From DASSJT01 sp963715025 (GTDB lineage Bacteria; Actinomycetota; Actinomycetes; Actinomycetales; Dermatophilaceae), in assembly GCA_963715025.1 (NCBI GenBank), contig CAVQQQ010000009.1, positions 806,001-870,000 on the forward strand: DNA of 64,000 nucleotides. Reading direction: 5' to 3'. Positions within the stretch are counted from its first letter, which is position 1. Each line of letters opens with the position of its first letter. Made by a program: the position numbers and the translations under genes. This document shows, one piece after another, positions 9,718 through 18,652 of this stretch. The notes below the pieces were generated by a model. The model searched no databases. It was not told the DNA's origin and saw only the letters and a list, made by a program, of their open reading frames with translations.

Positions 9718-10079
9718 GCCGCATCGAGGGAGGCACACAGGCCCTCCGCCGCACCATCAACGCCCGCCTCGAGGTCGCAACAGGCAAGCCAACTTCGATC
9801 TCGGTGCCCAGCGCGTTCGGCGCACTCGTCCTCAAGGCCGCCGCCTACACCACCGACAGTCACGACCGCGACCGCCACCTCTTCGACGCGGCGGCACTGC
9901 TGGCCTGCATCGACGACCCATTCGCGGAATGCGAGGACTTCAGCGGCTCCGACCGACGACGGCTCGCGACCCTGCACAAGGCACTACCCGAGGGACACCC
10001 CGCCTGGCGGCAACTGCCCGAAGCTCACCGCGCCAACGCCGAGGCCGCGCTGCGCATCCTCACGTCGAACCCGGACTGA
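9718..10079 (+). pseudogene. C-terminal part of an AbiEii-like nucleotidyltransferase
   Basis: The frame ending at 10079 carries 'GGTQALRRTINARLEVATGK', 'FGALVLKAAAYTTDSHDRDR' and 'GSDRRRLATLHKAL', resembling the C-terminal half of actinobacterial AbiEii/AbiGii toxin-family proteins. The upstream nucleotidyltransferase core (GSxx[D]xD) is not recognisable in any frame. I treat it as a decayed type IV toxin-antitoxin component. Assignment is from remembered family pattern. Confidence 0.4.
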
Positions 10080-10365
10080 CATCGCGCGCGCTCCAGCGGG
10101 CGCTCACAACGACTTGGGAGGACACCTCCGAATTATGGCGTTGAGCCTGTCGGTTGGCCGAGATCCAGTCGCGTGGGGTCGCTTCACGTCGTCTGACCGT
10201 CACGGAATCAGAAGGTTCATCACCGGACTGAAGACGACTCCCGGCGACTCACGCAACTGTGGGCCCAAGAATGGGCCCAACAAATTGACCCCGCGGAAGC
10301 GGACAACCCCGGCCGCGTGGGGCGGCGCGGGGCTGTGACCTGCTGGTTTCTGTCTCAACACAGTG
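10080..10365. other. Non-coding stretch before tRNA-Arg with short direct repeats
   Basis: No gene seen. TGGGCCCAA occurs at 10260-10268 and again at 10272-10280, a 12-base period. Such short repeats beside a tRNA gene are sometimes left by, or used by, integrating elements. Confidence 0.35.
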
Positions 10366-10438
10366 CGCGCCCGAAGGGATTCGAACCCCCAACCTTCTGA
10401 TCCGTAGTCAGATGCTCTATCCGTTGAGCTACGGGCGC
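10366..10438 (-). tRNA. tRNA-Arg (anticodon ACG)
   Basis: 73 bases folding as a cloverleaf: acceptor stem GCGCCCG/CGGGCGC, D-arm TAGCTCAACGGATAGAGCA, anticodon stem-loop TCTGA-CTACGGA-TCAGA giving ACG, T-arm with GGTTCGAATCC, discriminator G. No CCA is encoded within the unit. It reads CGU and CGC after deamination of the first anticodon base. Confidence 0.95.
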
Positions 10439-10718
10439 ACAATCACGCCGGACGATCGCCCAGCGCAACGACGGCAAAGCCTACCGGCTCACGGCCCCTC
10501 GGGCGAAATCCGCGGACACGGCCGAACAACGCCCAACGCGCCCACCCCACGGTCTCCCCAGAAGCACGGCGCCGCCGTGTGCTCGGCGGCCTGATCGCCC
10601 CCTGCTGAACCCAACAAAGAGCCATCTCAACCGAGGTGCGTGCTCGGGGAAGCGCCTTTCTCGGGTCGCCAGAGGAAGGTGCGGCGCCTGCCGGGCCACC
10701 GGCATACCCTGTTGGCTA

Positions 10719-10736
10719 CTTGCAGAATCCTGCAAG
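10719..10736. promoter_or_regulatory. Inverted repeat upstream of pckA (CTTGCAG-N4-CTGCAAG)
   Basis: A perfect 7-base dyad in the otherwise gene-free 10439-10939 region, about 200 bases before pckA. A further CTTGC follows at about 10739. CTTGCAG repeats are known from MalR-type LacI-family operators in Streptomyces, so a LacI-like carbon-control protein could act here. The link to pckA control is inference. Confidence 0.45.
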
Positions 10737-10939
10737 AACTTGCTGTTTTCGCAGGTCAGAGCCCCGGGCTGTGAGGAGTTTCACCCGGGCCAACACCCTC
10801 TCCGGTATCGGGCACCGGTAACGCGGGCGTACCTTGAGAAAACATCAGGCGCCCACCATGTGGACAACAGAGTCCGGTGGGTATCTACCTCACTGATTCG
10901 AGTCATCGCCGACTCGGGCGAAAGGGACGGCCGAACAGC

Positions 10940-12792
10940 ATGACTAGCGATACCACCGGAAAGACGCTGACCGAAGCAGATACAGCCGTGGGCGGCACCA
11001 CACACGCCGGACTGCAGGCGTGGGTCGACGAGGTCGCCGCGCTGACCAACCCGGACCAAGTCCTGTGGGTGACGGGCTCCGACAAGGAGTGGAAGCGACT
11101 GACCGAAAAACTCGTCGAGACGGGCACCTTCGTCCGCCTCAACGAGGACAAGAAGCCCAACAGCTTCTACGCCGCTTCCGACCCCACCGACGTGGCCCGG
11201 GTCGAAGACCGCACTTTCATCTGTTCCGTCGACGAGAAGGACGCCGGGCCCACCAACAACTGGATGGCCCCGGAAGAGATGAAGGACATCATGCGGGACC
11301 TCTACCGGGGGTCGATGAGGGGCCGCACCATGTACGTCATCCCCTTCGTCATGGGCCACCTCAACGCCGAGAACCCGATGTTCGGCGTCGAGATCACCGA
11401 CTCCGAGTACGTCGTCGTCTCCATGCGAGTCATGGCCCGCTGCGGCGTCAACGTGCTCCGCCGCATCGAGGAGCTGGGCGAGGCCGCCAACTACGTGCCC
11501 GCCCTGCACTCCCTCGGTGCGCCGCTCGAGCCCGGCCAGCAGGACGTCAAGTGGCCCTGCAGCGAGACCAAGTACATCGTGCAGTTCCCTGAGGAGCGCA
11601 CGATCTGGTCCTACGGCTCCGGCTACGGCGGCAATGCGCTCCTGGGCAAGAAGTGCTACAGCCTGCGCATCGCCAGCGTCATGGCTCGCGACGAGGGCTG
11701 GCTCGCCGAGCACATGCTCATCCTCAAGCTGACCTCCCCGGAGCAGCAGATCTACTACATCGCCGCGGCGTTCCCCAGCTCCTGCGGCAAGACGAACCTT
11801 GCCATGCTGAAGCCGACCATCCCGGGCTGGAAGGTCGAGACCCTGGGCGACGACATCGCGTGGATGAAGTTCGGCGACGACGGCCGGCTGTATGCCGTGA
11901 ACCCCGAGTTCGGCTTCTTCGGCGTCGCCCCCGGCACCAACGAGAAGACCAACCCCTACGCGATGGAGACCATCGCCAAGGGCAACTCGGTCTTCACCAA
12001 CGTGGCGCTCACCGACGACGGCGACATCTGGTGGGAGGGCATGGCCAACCAGCCCGGCCCGCGCCACCAGCTGGAAGGGCGAGGACTGGACCCCCGACTC
12101 CGAGGAGCTCTCCAGCCACCCAAATAGCCGCTACTGCACCCCGATCGAGCAGTGTCCGATCCTGGCGCCGGAGTACCACGACCCCAAGGGCGTGCCGATT
12201 TCGGCGATCTTCTTCGGCGGCCGCCGCGCCACGACCATCCCGCTGGTGGCCGAGTCCCGCGACTGGGTCCACGGCACCTTCATGGGCGCGACGCTCTCCT
12301 CGGAGACCACCGCCGCCGCTACCGGCGAGGTCGGTGTCGTGCGCCGCGACCCGATGGCCATGCTGCCGTTCATCGGGTACAACGCCGGCGACTACTTCCA
12401 GCACTGGATCAACGTGGGCAAGGACGCCGACGCCGGGAAGCTGCCGAAGATCTTCTATGTCAACTGGTTCCGGCGCAACGAGGAAGGCAAGTTCGTCTGG
12501 CCCGGGTTCGGCGAGAACTCCCGCGTCCTCAAGTGGGCCATCGAGCGCATCGAGGGCAAGGCGGCAGCCGTCGAGACGCGCGATCGGCCACGTGCCGACG
12601 CCCGAGTCGCTCGACACCGACGGCCTCGACATGAGTCACGAGGAGCTGGCCCATGCGCTCACGGTCGATGTCGAGGACTGGAGGGCCGAGATCCCGCAGA
12701 TCGAGGAGTGGTTCGCCAAGTTCGGCGAGAGCCTGCCGACGCAGCTGCGGGTCGAGCTCGACGGTCTGAAGGCTCGCCTCGGCGTCGCCTGA
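10940..12792 (+). CDS. pckA: Phosphoenolpyruvate carboxykinase (GTP), interrupted by two frameshifts
   Basis: Converts oxaloacetate and GTP to phosphoenolpyruvate, GDP and CO2, the entry step of gluconeogenesis. The P-loop 'FPSSCGKTNLAML', the metal/substrate segment 'LGDDIAWMKF' and the late 'ENSRVLKWAIERIEGKAA' are all present and near identical to the GTP-type family (about 610 residues). The frame breaks twice: an extra C near 12056 (reading resumes 'ATSWKGEDWTPDSEEL') and an extra base near 12577 (resumes 'IGHVPTPESLDTDGLDM'). With both removed the protein is full length. Start ATG at 10940; the in-frame GTG at 10877 lacks homology. Both lesions are one-base gains in an otherwise conserved gene, so sequencing error is likely. 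Confidence 0.92.
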
Positions 12793-12806
12793 CCCACGAT
12801 TCGCTG

Positions 12807-12829
12807 GTATGCCGGCGTGGCCGGCATAC
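12807..12829. repeat. Hairpin made of two facing GTATGCC heptamers
   Basis: GTATGCCGGC, three bases, GCCGGCATAC: a perfect 10-base stem just after the pckA stop. It combines the abundant GTATGCC heptamer of this window with a probable role in the pckA terminator region. Confidence 0.55.
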
Positions 12830-12843
12830 GACGGCCAACACCG

Positions 12844-12877
12844 AAGGGGCCCGGAGCCACACGGTTCCGGGCCCTTT
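12844..12877. terminator. Bidirectional rho-independent terminator
   Basis: AAGGGGCCCGGA, a 10-base loop, TCCGGGCCCTTT. A-tract on the left and T-tract on the right suit termination of both pckA (plus) and the DinB genes (minus), which converge here. Confidence 0.8.
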
Positions 12878-12892
12878 CGCCAGGTCTGAGCC

Positions 12893-13690
12893 TCACGCGT
12901 CGCTGGGCGTCGCCGTGCCGCGCTGTTCCAGGACGGCCAGGTCGCGCGTGGCGTAGCGGAGGTGCTGCCACTCCTCGTTGACGACGGTCCCCAACACGTC
13001 GCTGACCGGGAAGGACTCCGACCCGGGGTACCCCGGCTCGGTGACCGGTCTGGTCCGCCCCGCGAGCTGCTCCTCCGTGAGTCCCTCCACGACGCGCCGC
13101 ATCGTCGCCATCCGATCGCGGCGCAGCGCGAGCACCTCGTCGAGGGTGGGGCGCACCTCACGGTCGCGCGGCACTTCCGGGATGTCCGCCATGTCGTCGT
13201 GGGGCAGGTCGAGCGGGCTCCACGGCGCCGGGTCGCCCAGGAAGGCCCGCCGAACCCAGGCGTCGGTGGCGAAGACGAGGTGCCGCAGCGTCTCGATGAA
13301 CGACCACTCGCCGTCGACTCGCTCGTGGAGCAGCTCGGGTTCGAGCCTCCTGGCCCGGTCGACCGCCTCGGCCCACCTGCGTTCCAGGATGTCCCACGCC
13401 TCGCGGAACTCGGCGGCATCCTTGGGCTGCATCTTCGTGCGCTCGGGGTGGCGCCTGGTCAGCTCGCCCTCGACGTACGCGGTGACGTCCACGCCGTTGA
13501 CCAGCAGCCGCTCCACCTCGCCGCTCAGCTCGACGTCCATGAGCAGCGAGCCGCGAATCCGCACCCCGCGCAGGTCGACGTTCTTGAACCGCGCCCCCTC
13601 CATGAGGCAGTCGTCGAACGTCGCGGCGCCGAAGTCGACGCCGTGGTAAGTGGTGTCCTTGTGGGTGGCGTCGTAGTCCTCGAGCCTCAT
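12893..13690 (-). CDS. DinB-like protein with an N-terminal pentapeptide-type segment
   Basis: 265 residues. Residues about 10-55 read like short right-handed beta-helix repeats ('HGVDFGAATFDDCLMEGARF', then 'KNVDLRGVRIRG'), a pentapeptide-repeat pattern. Residues 90-250 form a DinB four-helix bundle: 'WAEAVDRARRLEPELLHERV', 'EWSFIETLRHLVFATDAW' and late 'VVNEEWQHLRYATRDLAVLE', with His residues in metal-ligand positions. DinB proteins are metal-binding, often thiol-transferase-like. The start overlaps the stop of the second DinB-like gene (ATGA), so the two form an operon. Function unknown. Confidence 0.8.
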   Translation of the reverse strand: MRLEDYDATHKDTTYHGVDFGAATFDDCLMEGARFKNVDLRGVRIRGSLLMDVELSGEVERLLVNGVDVTAYVEGELTRRHPERTKMQPKDAAEFREAWDILERRWAEAVDRARRLEPELLHERVDGEWSFIETLRHLVFATDAWVRRAFLGDPAPWSPLDLPHDDMADIPEVPRDREVRPTLDEVLALRRDRMATMRRVVEGLTEEQLAGRTRPVTEPGYPGSESFPVSDVLGTVVNEEWQHLRYATRDLAVLEQRGTATPSDA

Positions 13691-14277
13691 CGCCGCGGCC
13701 ACCTCCAGCCGTCGCCCGACTCGGGCTGCCAACCGGGTGGTGGGTCCTCGCCCACCCTGCCGTCGACCGCCTCGCGCAGGAGGTCAGCGTGTCCAGTGTG
13801 CCGGCCGTACTCCTCGATCATGTCGCAGACGAGGCGACGCAAGTTCGCATGGTGGCCCTCACCGTCGGTCACAGCGACCTCTCCGTCGAGCCCTCTGTCG
13901 GCGATCGCGACGTCGAGCCGGGCCCGCGCTCGGGCGACCGCACCGTCGTAGAGGTCGTACAGCTGCTCGGGGCTGTCGTCGGCGGCCGAATCGAACTCCC
14001 AGTCGTCGTTGCTGTCCCAGCCGTTGTCGTCCCACACGGGGTCCATCGGCTCCCCAGACAACTTGACCGCGAACTTGTGGTCCTCGTCGGCGGCCAGGTG
14101 CTTGAGCAGCCCGCCGAGCGTCAGGCTCGACGCGCCGACCCGCAGGCCGAGCCCGGCCGCGTCCATGCCGTCCGCCTTCCAGCGGAAAGTCGTCCGCAGC
14201 CGGTCGAGGGCCGCGACGAGCGCCTCGGCCTCGGTTCCCGCGATGGGCGGCTCCCATGGTGTCTGTGTGGTGTCCAT
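13687..14277 (-). CDS. DinB superfamily (DUF664-type) protein
   Basis: 196 residues. It has the DUF664/DinB pattern: 'EALVAALDRLRTTFRWKADG', 'SLTLGGLLKHLAADEDHKF' and the final 'MIEEYGRHTGHADLLREAVDG' with the conserved His-x2-His type ligand segment. Mycothiol-dependent enzymes of actinobacteria use this fold, but no substrate can be named. It is the first gene of a two-gene unit with the DinB/pentapeptide gene. A much longer frame upstream is antisense to another gene and is not coding. Confidence 0.82.
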   Translation of the reverse strand: MDTTQTPWEPPIAGTEAEALVAALDRLRTTFRWKADGMDAAGLGLRVGASSLTLGGLLKHLAADEDHKFAVKLSGEPMDPVWDDNGWDSNDDWEFDSAADDSPEQLYDLYDGAVARARARLDVAIADRGLDGEVAVTDGEGHHANLRRLVCDMIEEYGRHTGHADLLREAVDGRVGEDPPPGWQPESGDGWRWPRR

Positions 14278-14382
14278 CCGGGCACGGTAGCCCCAGCTTC
14301 GGACATTGCTTCGTATCACGGTCAGAGATGCGTGGGCTCCGGCCGTCCGCGCTTGCGCCGGCCACACGGCATACTCGCAGCC

Positions 14383-15867
14383 ATGGCTCCCACCGGCGTT
14401 GTCTTCCCCGAGGTGAACGGCCGGCGGAGCACGTCGGCGCTGGGCCGCTCCGTCGTGGCGGATGCGCTGCGGCCCGTGGACCAGGTGGGCGCGCAGGCCG
14501 CCGAGCGGGAGACAAACTGGCGCCACGGCTACATCGCCCACTTCCGGCGGCTGGTGGAGGCGGGTCTGACCTCGGAGGCGGCCGCGGTCACCATCGCCCG
14601 TTCGGGCCTCGAGTCGCTGCACCGGCGGATGCGGGCCACCACGGAGGGGGGCGAAGTGCCGGTCGACGAGGTCTTCCAGCACCCCGAGGGGCACGAGCCC
14701 CTCCAGACCGCGGTCCTGCGCGGCACCGGCAGTCCCGCCCGCGAGCTGTCGATCCCACTGCGTGGCGAGCGGCTGCGCGGCGACGGCTTGAAGCGGCAGC
14801 TGGACACGTGGACCGAGGCCGGGGTGATGGAGCCCTCCGCGGCCGAGAAGCTCCGCGAGGTTGCCGCCAACCCGGACTGGCTCGACCTCTCCGACCAGCG
14901 GCTCTTGGTGCTCGGCGCCGGCGCGGAGATGGGTCCGCTCCGGGCGGTGTTGGCGTGGGGCGGTGACGTGGTCGGCGTGGACCTGCCCCGCCCCGAGATC
15001 TGGCGGCGCCTCGGCGAAACGGCGCGGCAGTCGGCTGGAACGCTGCGGTTCCCCGTGACTGCCAACGGACGACCCGCCCGCGCCGGCCTCGACCGCGCGA
15101 GCGCCGACCTCGACCGCGCCGGCGCCGACCTGGTCCACCACCTGCCGCCGATCGCGGAGTGGCTCGCGGGAATGGACGGGCCGCTCGTGCTGGGCAACTA
15201 CGTGTACGCCGACGGCGCGACGAACCTGCGGGTCTCGATGGCGGTGGACGTCCTGACGCAGGAGCTGCTGCGCCGGCGGTCTGACATGGGGTTGGCGTTC
15301 CTCGCGACGCCCACCGATGCCTTCGCCGTGCCGGCGGAGGCGGTGGAGCACGCCACCCGCAGCTATCGCAGTCCGTCCAGGGGGATGCGGATGGTGCGCC
15401 CCGCCCTGCGGACGGTGTCCGGCGGCCGTCTGCTGCGGCGCAACTATGCCCCGGGCGAGGATCCCGGGCTCAACGACAGCCTCGTGCCCCAGCAGGGACC
15501 CAACTACGCCCTCGCCAAGCGGCTCCAGCGCTGGCGGGCGACCGTTGCGCGCCGGGACGGCGTCAAGGTGTGCTTGCGGGTGGCCCCTCCGACCCGGACG
15601 CGCTCGGTGCTCAAGAACCGCGCCCTGGCCTCGGCATATGCAGGTGCCTACCGGTTCGGGATCGAGGTCTTTGAGCCCGCGACCAGCAACACCATGATGG
15701 CGGCTCTGCTCGTGCACGACCTGCGCACCACTCCTCCGCCGCTCCGTGCGCCGTGGCTCGAGGAAGCAGAAGGGGCCATTCACGGTGGACTGTGGAGGAC
15801 GGCATACTACCCGCGCAGCGCGCTGGGGCTGGCCGTGGTCCTCGGGCTCGGCGGCGCGCGGGCCTGA
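14383..15867 (+). CDS. Conserved protein of unknown function with a nucleotide-binding-like core
   Basis: 494 residues, ATG at 14383. The middle has a Rossmann-like turn, 'QRLLVLGAGAEMGPLRAVLA' followed by 'VVGVDLPRP', as in NAD(P)- or SAM-binding folds, then a long C-terminal half with 'GLAFLATPTDAFAVP' and 'YRFGIEVFEPATSNTMMAAL'. I remember similar uncharacterised proteins from actinobacteria and plants but know no function. Transcribed alone, divergent from the DinB pair. The longer frame from 13789 runs antisense to the DUF664 gene and is rejected. Confidence 0.65.
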   Translation: MAPTGVVFPEVNGRRSTSALGRSVVADALRPVDQVGAQAAERETNWRHGYIAHFRRLVEAGLTSEAAAVTIARSGLESLHRRMRATTEGGEVPVDEVFQHPEGHEPLQTAVLRGTGSPARELSIPLRGERLRGDGLKRQLDTWTEAGVMEPSAAEKLREVAANPDWLDLSDQRLLVLGAGAEMGPLRAVLAWGGDVVGVDLPRPEIWRRLGETARQSAGTLRFPVTANGRPARAGLDRASADLDRAGADLVHHLPPIAEWLAGMDGPLVLGNYVYADGATNLRVSMAVDVLTQELLRRRSDMGLAFLATPTDAFAVPAEAVEHATRSYRSPSRGMRMVRPALRTVSGGRLLRRNYAPGEDPGLNDSLVPQQGPNYALAKRLQRWRATVARRDGVKVCLRVAPPTRTRSVLKNRALASAYAGAYRFGIEVFEPATSNTMMAALLVHDLRTTPPPLRAPWLEEAEGAIHGGLWRTAYYPRSALGLAVVLGLGGARA

Positions 15868-15943
15868 GCCGCGTGCCTGGCCCGTGGCTGTGCGAGGCCG
15901 TGGCACGATGTGCCGACCCCACGCGAGCCGCCAGGAGCCGACC

Positions 15944-16555
15944 ATGGACACGCCTCAGCCCACGACACCCGCGGTCGCGGGTCAGCCCAGCGACACACCG
16001 CCCGGCTACAGCCCGCCCGGCTACGGCCCGCCCAGCTACGGCCCGCCTGTCTACGGCCCGCCCGGCTACGTTCCTCCTGCCTATGGCCGGCCCGGCTACG
16101 GTCCGCTCCCTTCTGACCCGGCTGCGGCTCCGCCCAAGGACCGCTCCAGCCTGGCTGTCGGGCTGGCGGTCGGTGCTCTGGCCATCTCCATTCTCACCGG
16201 CGTCGGGACGGTACTCGGGCCAGCGCTCATCGGGCTCGGTCTGTTCGGTTCGGGCCTGCTCAGCGAGAACCCCGGCTGGGCAGAGCCTGGCGTCTCCGGC
16301 CGGGGCAGCGGTCACGTGGCCGTCGAGCCGGGTGGCTCGGTCGCCGGGACCGCGCTCGCAGACGAACTCCGCCCCGCCTTGACGGAGCGGTACCCGTCTG
16401 TCGGCACGCTCACGTGCCCGGACGTGCCCCACGCGACCACTGACCTCTCGCTTGTGTGTCGCGTCGAGGTGGAGCTCCGCGACCACCGGTTTGTGGTCGT
16501 GTTCGACGACACCGATGGCGGCTTCACGTTCGTGGACCTGCAGGACACTGACTAG
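15944..16555 (+). CDS. Pro-Gly-Tyr-rich membrane protein with a DUF4333-like C-terminus
   Basis: 203 residues. The N-terminal 60 are repeats of the type PPGYGPPSYGPP, then one or two membrane helices (about 68-105) and an extracytoplasmic C-terminal domain containing 'LTCPDVPHATTDLSLVCRVE', a Cys pair as in DUF4333. A paralogue with the same plan is encoded at 39495-40139. ATG at 15944 follows CAGGAG. Function unknown; probably a cell-surface protein. Confidence 0.68.
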   Translation: MDTPQPTTPAVAGQPSDTPPGYSPPGYGPPSYGPPVYGPPGYVPPAYGRPGYGPLPSDPAAAPPKDRSSLAVGLAVGALAISILTGVGTVLGPALIGLGLFGSGLLSENPGWAEPGVSGRGSGHVAVEPGGSVAGTALADELRPALTERYPSVGTLTCPDVPHATTDLSLVCRVEVELRDHRFVVVFDDTDGGFTFVDLQDTD

Positions 16556-16667
16556 ATCTCAGGCATCCCCTCGCGAGGCGCCCTGGTGGCGGGACGACGC
16601 CCGATTCCGTATGCCGAGGGGCTGGCTCTCCTTGTCGCATGCAGTCTGCGATGCGAGAGTCGATCAC

Positions 16668-17327
16668 ATGGCGACCTTCTCCGGCTTCTCCCCTGCCGCC
16701 GTTGTTTTCTACGAGCGGCTCGAGCGCGACAACTCGCGCGAGTTCTGGGCTGCCGAGAAGACGGCATACGAACACTTCGTCCGCGACCCGATGGAGGACC
16801 TGCTGGAGGAGCTGGAGCGGGAGTTCGGCCCTGGCAAGGTCTTCCGGCCGCATCGCGACACGCGGTTCAGCGCCAACAAGGCCCCCTACAAGACGCACCA
16901 GGGCGCGTTCGTCGAAGGCGCAGCAACGGGCACCGGATCGACGCCGGGCACCGGGTACTACGTCGAGATCAACGCACGTGGGCTGTTGGCCGGTGGCGGG
17001 TTCCACGCGCATTCCAGCGGTCAGACCGCGCGCTACCGCGCGGCTGTCGCCGCCGACCGGACCGGGCCGGAACTCGAGTCGATCGTGGCCGACCTGGTCG
17101 AGCAGGACTTCGACGTCGAGGGCGAGCAAGTCAAAACCGCGCCGCGCGGCTACTCCGCCGACCACCCCCGCATCGGGCTCCTGCGCTACAAGGAGCTCAT
17201 GGTGTTCCGGCGGTTCGGAACACCGGACTGGCTCGAGTCCCCGCGCGCGCTCGAGGAGGTGCGGGGGACGTGGCGGGCCATGAGGCCGTTCGCCGAGTGG
17301 GTCGCCGTCAACGCACCGGCGGACTGA
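16668..17327 (+). CDS. DUF2461 family protein
   Basis: 219 residues. It opens 'FSGFSPAAVVFYERLERDNS' with 'EFWAAEKTAYEHFVRDPM' and has the family core 'FRPHRDTRFSANKAPYKTH' and 'GYYVEINARGLLAGGGFH'. DUF2461 is widespread and uncharacterised. Length is normal for the family. It converges with the stress-protein/ABC operon across a strong hairpin. Confidence 0.88.
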   Translation: MATFSGFSPAAVVFYERLERDNSREFWAAEKTAYEHFVRDPMEDLLEELEREFGPGKVFRPHRDTRFSANKAPYKTHQGAFVEGAATGTGSTPGTGYYVEINARGLLAGGGFHAHSSGQTARYRAAVAADRTGPELESIVADLVEQDFDVEGEQVKTAPRGYSADHPRIGLLRYKELMVFRRFGTPDWLESPRALEEVRGTWRAMRPFAEWVAVNAPAD

Positions 17328-17359
17328 CCCACACCCACGCCCCTTCAGCGGTGTGGTGA

Positions 17360-17395
17360 CTGGTGCCGGTGCCTGATGGTGGCAACCGGCACCAG
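17360..17395. terminator. Bidirectional hairpin between convergent genes
   Basis: CTGGTGCCGGT and ACCGGCACCAG form an 11-base perfect stem around a 14-base loop. Position between two converging genes suggests termination on both strands; there is no clear T-run. Confidence 0.6.
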
Positions 17396-17417
17396 CCGGA
17401 CCAGAGGTGTCGTCGGG

Positions 17418-17822
17418 TCAGGACTCGGCGGCCTTCACGGCGAGGACAACGCACGGGGCGTCGAGAAGTACCTGCTGGGCCGTGCTGCCGGTGAGCAGCT
17501 TGCCCACCGGTGACCTGCGCCGCAGCCCGATGACGATCAGCGTCGCCTCTTCGGTGGCGGCCGCCTCGAGGATCTCGACGGCAGCCGGCCGACCGGAGGT
17601 GGGCTGGAGGACCTCATGCGGGATTCCGGCCCGGGTCAGCTCGGTGTCGATGGCGTCGATGTCCTCGGGGCTGGCGAAACTCGGGTTCGCGTAGTCGCCC
17701 TGGTGCCCGGTGTTGACGACGACCAGTCGGGCGCCGCGAAGCAGCGCCTCGTCCTTCGCCCGCTCGAAGGCGGCGATCCCTTCGGGGTTCGGGATGTAGC
17801 CCACCACGATACTTTCGGTCAC
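17418..17822 (-). CDS. Universal stress protein (UspA family)
   Basis: 134 residues, one Usp domain. It begins 'SIVVGYIPNPEGIAAFERA' and ends with the ATP-binding loop 'VIGLRRRSPVGKLLTGSTAQ' (G-x2-...-G-x9-G-S/T). It is the last gene of the sugar ABC operon; its ATG overlaps the ATPase stop. Co-expression with a sugar importer is unusual and hints at coupling of uptake and energy state, which is inference. Confidence 0.88.
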   Translation of the reverse strand: MTESIVVGYIPNPEGIAAFERAKDEALLRGARLVVVNTGHQGDYANPSFASPEDIDAIDTELTRAGIPHEVLQPTSGRPAAVEILEAAATEEATLIVIGLRRRSPVGKLLTGSTAQQVLLDAPCVVLAVKAAES

Positions 17823-18652
17823 GCAGCCTCCTCCAACCTCTTGGCGCCTGTCATGATCGCCACACCCTCACCCATGTCGTGCGACTGCGGGGTGATGACC
17901 CCGGCCCGGCCACCGAGCCGTTGGATGTGGATGCGGTCGGCGACCTCCCACACGTGGGGCATGTTGTGGCTGATGAGGATGATCGACAGACCTTTGTCGC
18001 GCAGCTGCTTGATCATCTCGAGGACCGCGCTCGACTCCTTGACACCCAGGGCCGCCGTCGGCTCGTCGAGGACGACGACCTTGCTTCCGAACGCCGCGGC
18101 GCGAGCCACGGCGACGGCCTGGCGCTGACCACCGGACAGGGTCTCCACGGCCTGACCCATGTTCTGGATCGTCTGGATGCCGAGGTCCTGCACCGCCTGG
18201 CCCGCGCGGCGCTCCATGCCCTTCTTGTCGACCATCCTGAAGACCGAGCCGAGCGGACCCTTTCGACGCTCCTCGCGGCCAAGGTAGAGGTTGCTCGCGA
18301 TGTCGAGGGCGGGGATGACTGCGAGCTGCTGGTACACCGTCTCGATGCCCGCCTCCCGGGCGTCTTGGGGCTTCTTGAAGTGGACCGGTTGCCCGTTCAT
18401 CAGGATCTCGCCGTCGTCCGCGACGTAGGCCCCGGTGAGGCACTTGATGAGCGTGGACTTGCCGGCACCGTTGTCACCGATCACCGCGAGGATCTCGCCG
18501 GGATAGAGGTCGAGGTCCACCCCGTCGAGGCCGACGACCCGGCCGAAGGTCATGACGAGCTTACGCGCCGACAGAATCGGCTCCTCGCTGTAGATGTGTT
18601 CCTTGCCCGCGGGGATGCCACCGTGGGCGACCTCGAGCTCTGACGCGGTCAT
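17819..18652 (-). CDS. frcA: Sugar ABC transporter ATP-binding protein (FrcA-like)
   Basis: 277 residues with a single nucleotide-binding domain, as in fructose-type FrcA rather than the double-domain RbsA. Walker A 'GDNGAGKSTLIKCLTG', signature 'LSGGQRQAVAVARA', Walker B 'VVVLDEPTAALG' and a switch His in 'IILISHNMPHVWEVAD' are all visible. It powers import with the adjacent permease. Its start overlaps the permease stop (ATGA). Fructose is suggested by family likeness only; ribose or another sugar is possible. Confidence 0.85.
   Translation of the reverse strand: MTASELEVAHGGIPAGKEHIYSEEPILSARKLVMTFGRVVGLDGVDLDLYPGEILAVIGDNGAGKSTLIKCLTGAYVADDGEILMNGQPVHFKKPQDAREAGIETVYQQLAVIPALDIASNLYLGREERRKGPLGSVFRMVDKKGMERRAGQAVQDLGIQTIQNMGQAVETLSGGQRQAVAVARAAAFGSKVVVLDEPTAALGVKESSAVLEMIKQLRDKGLSIILISHNMPHVWEVADRIHIQRLGGRAGVITPQSHDMGEGVAIMTGAKRLEEAA

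Noticed and set aside
10781..12067. Minus-strand frame of 428 residues
   Set aside because: Exact antisense of pckA; Val/Gly/His-rich shadow of GC-rich codons.
13789..14382. N-terminal extension of the 494-residue protein
   Set aside because: Runs antisense to the DUF664 gene; the family-like sequence starts at 14383.
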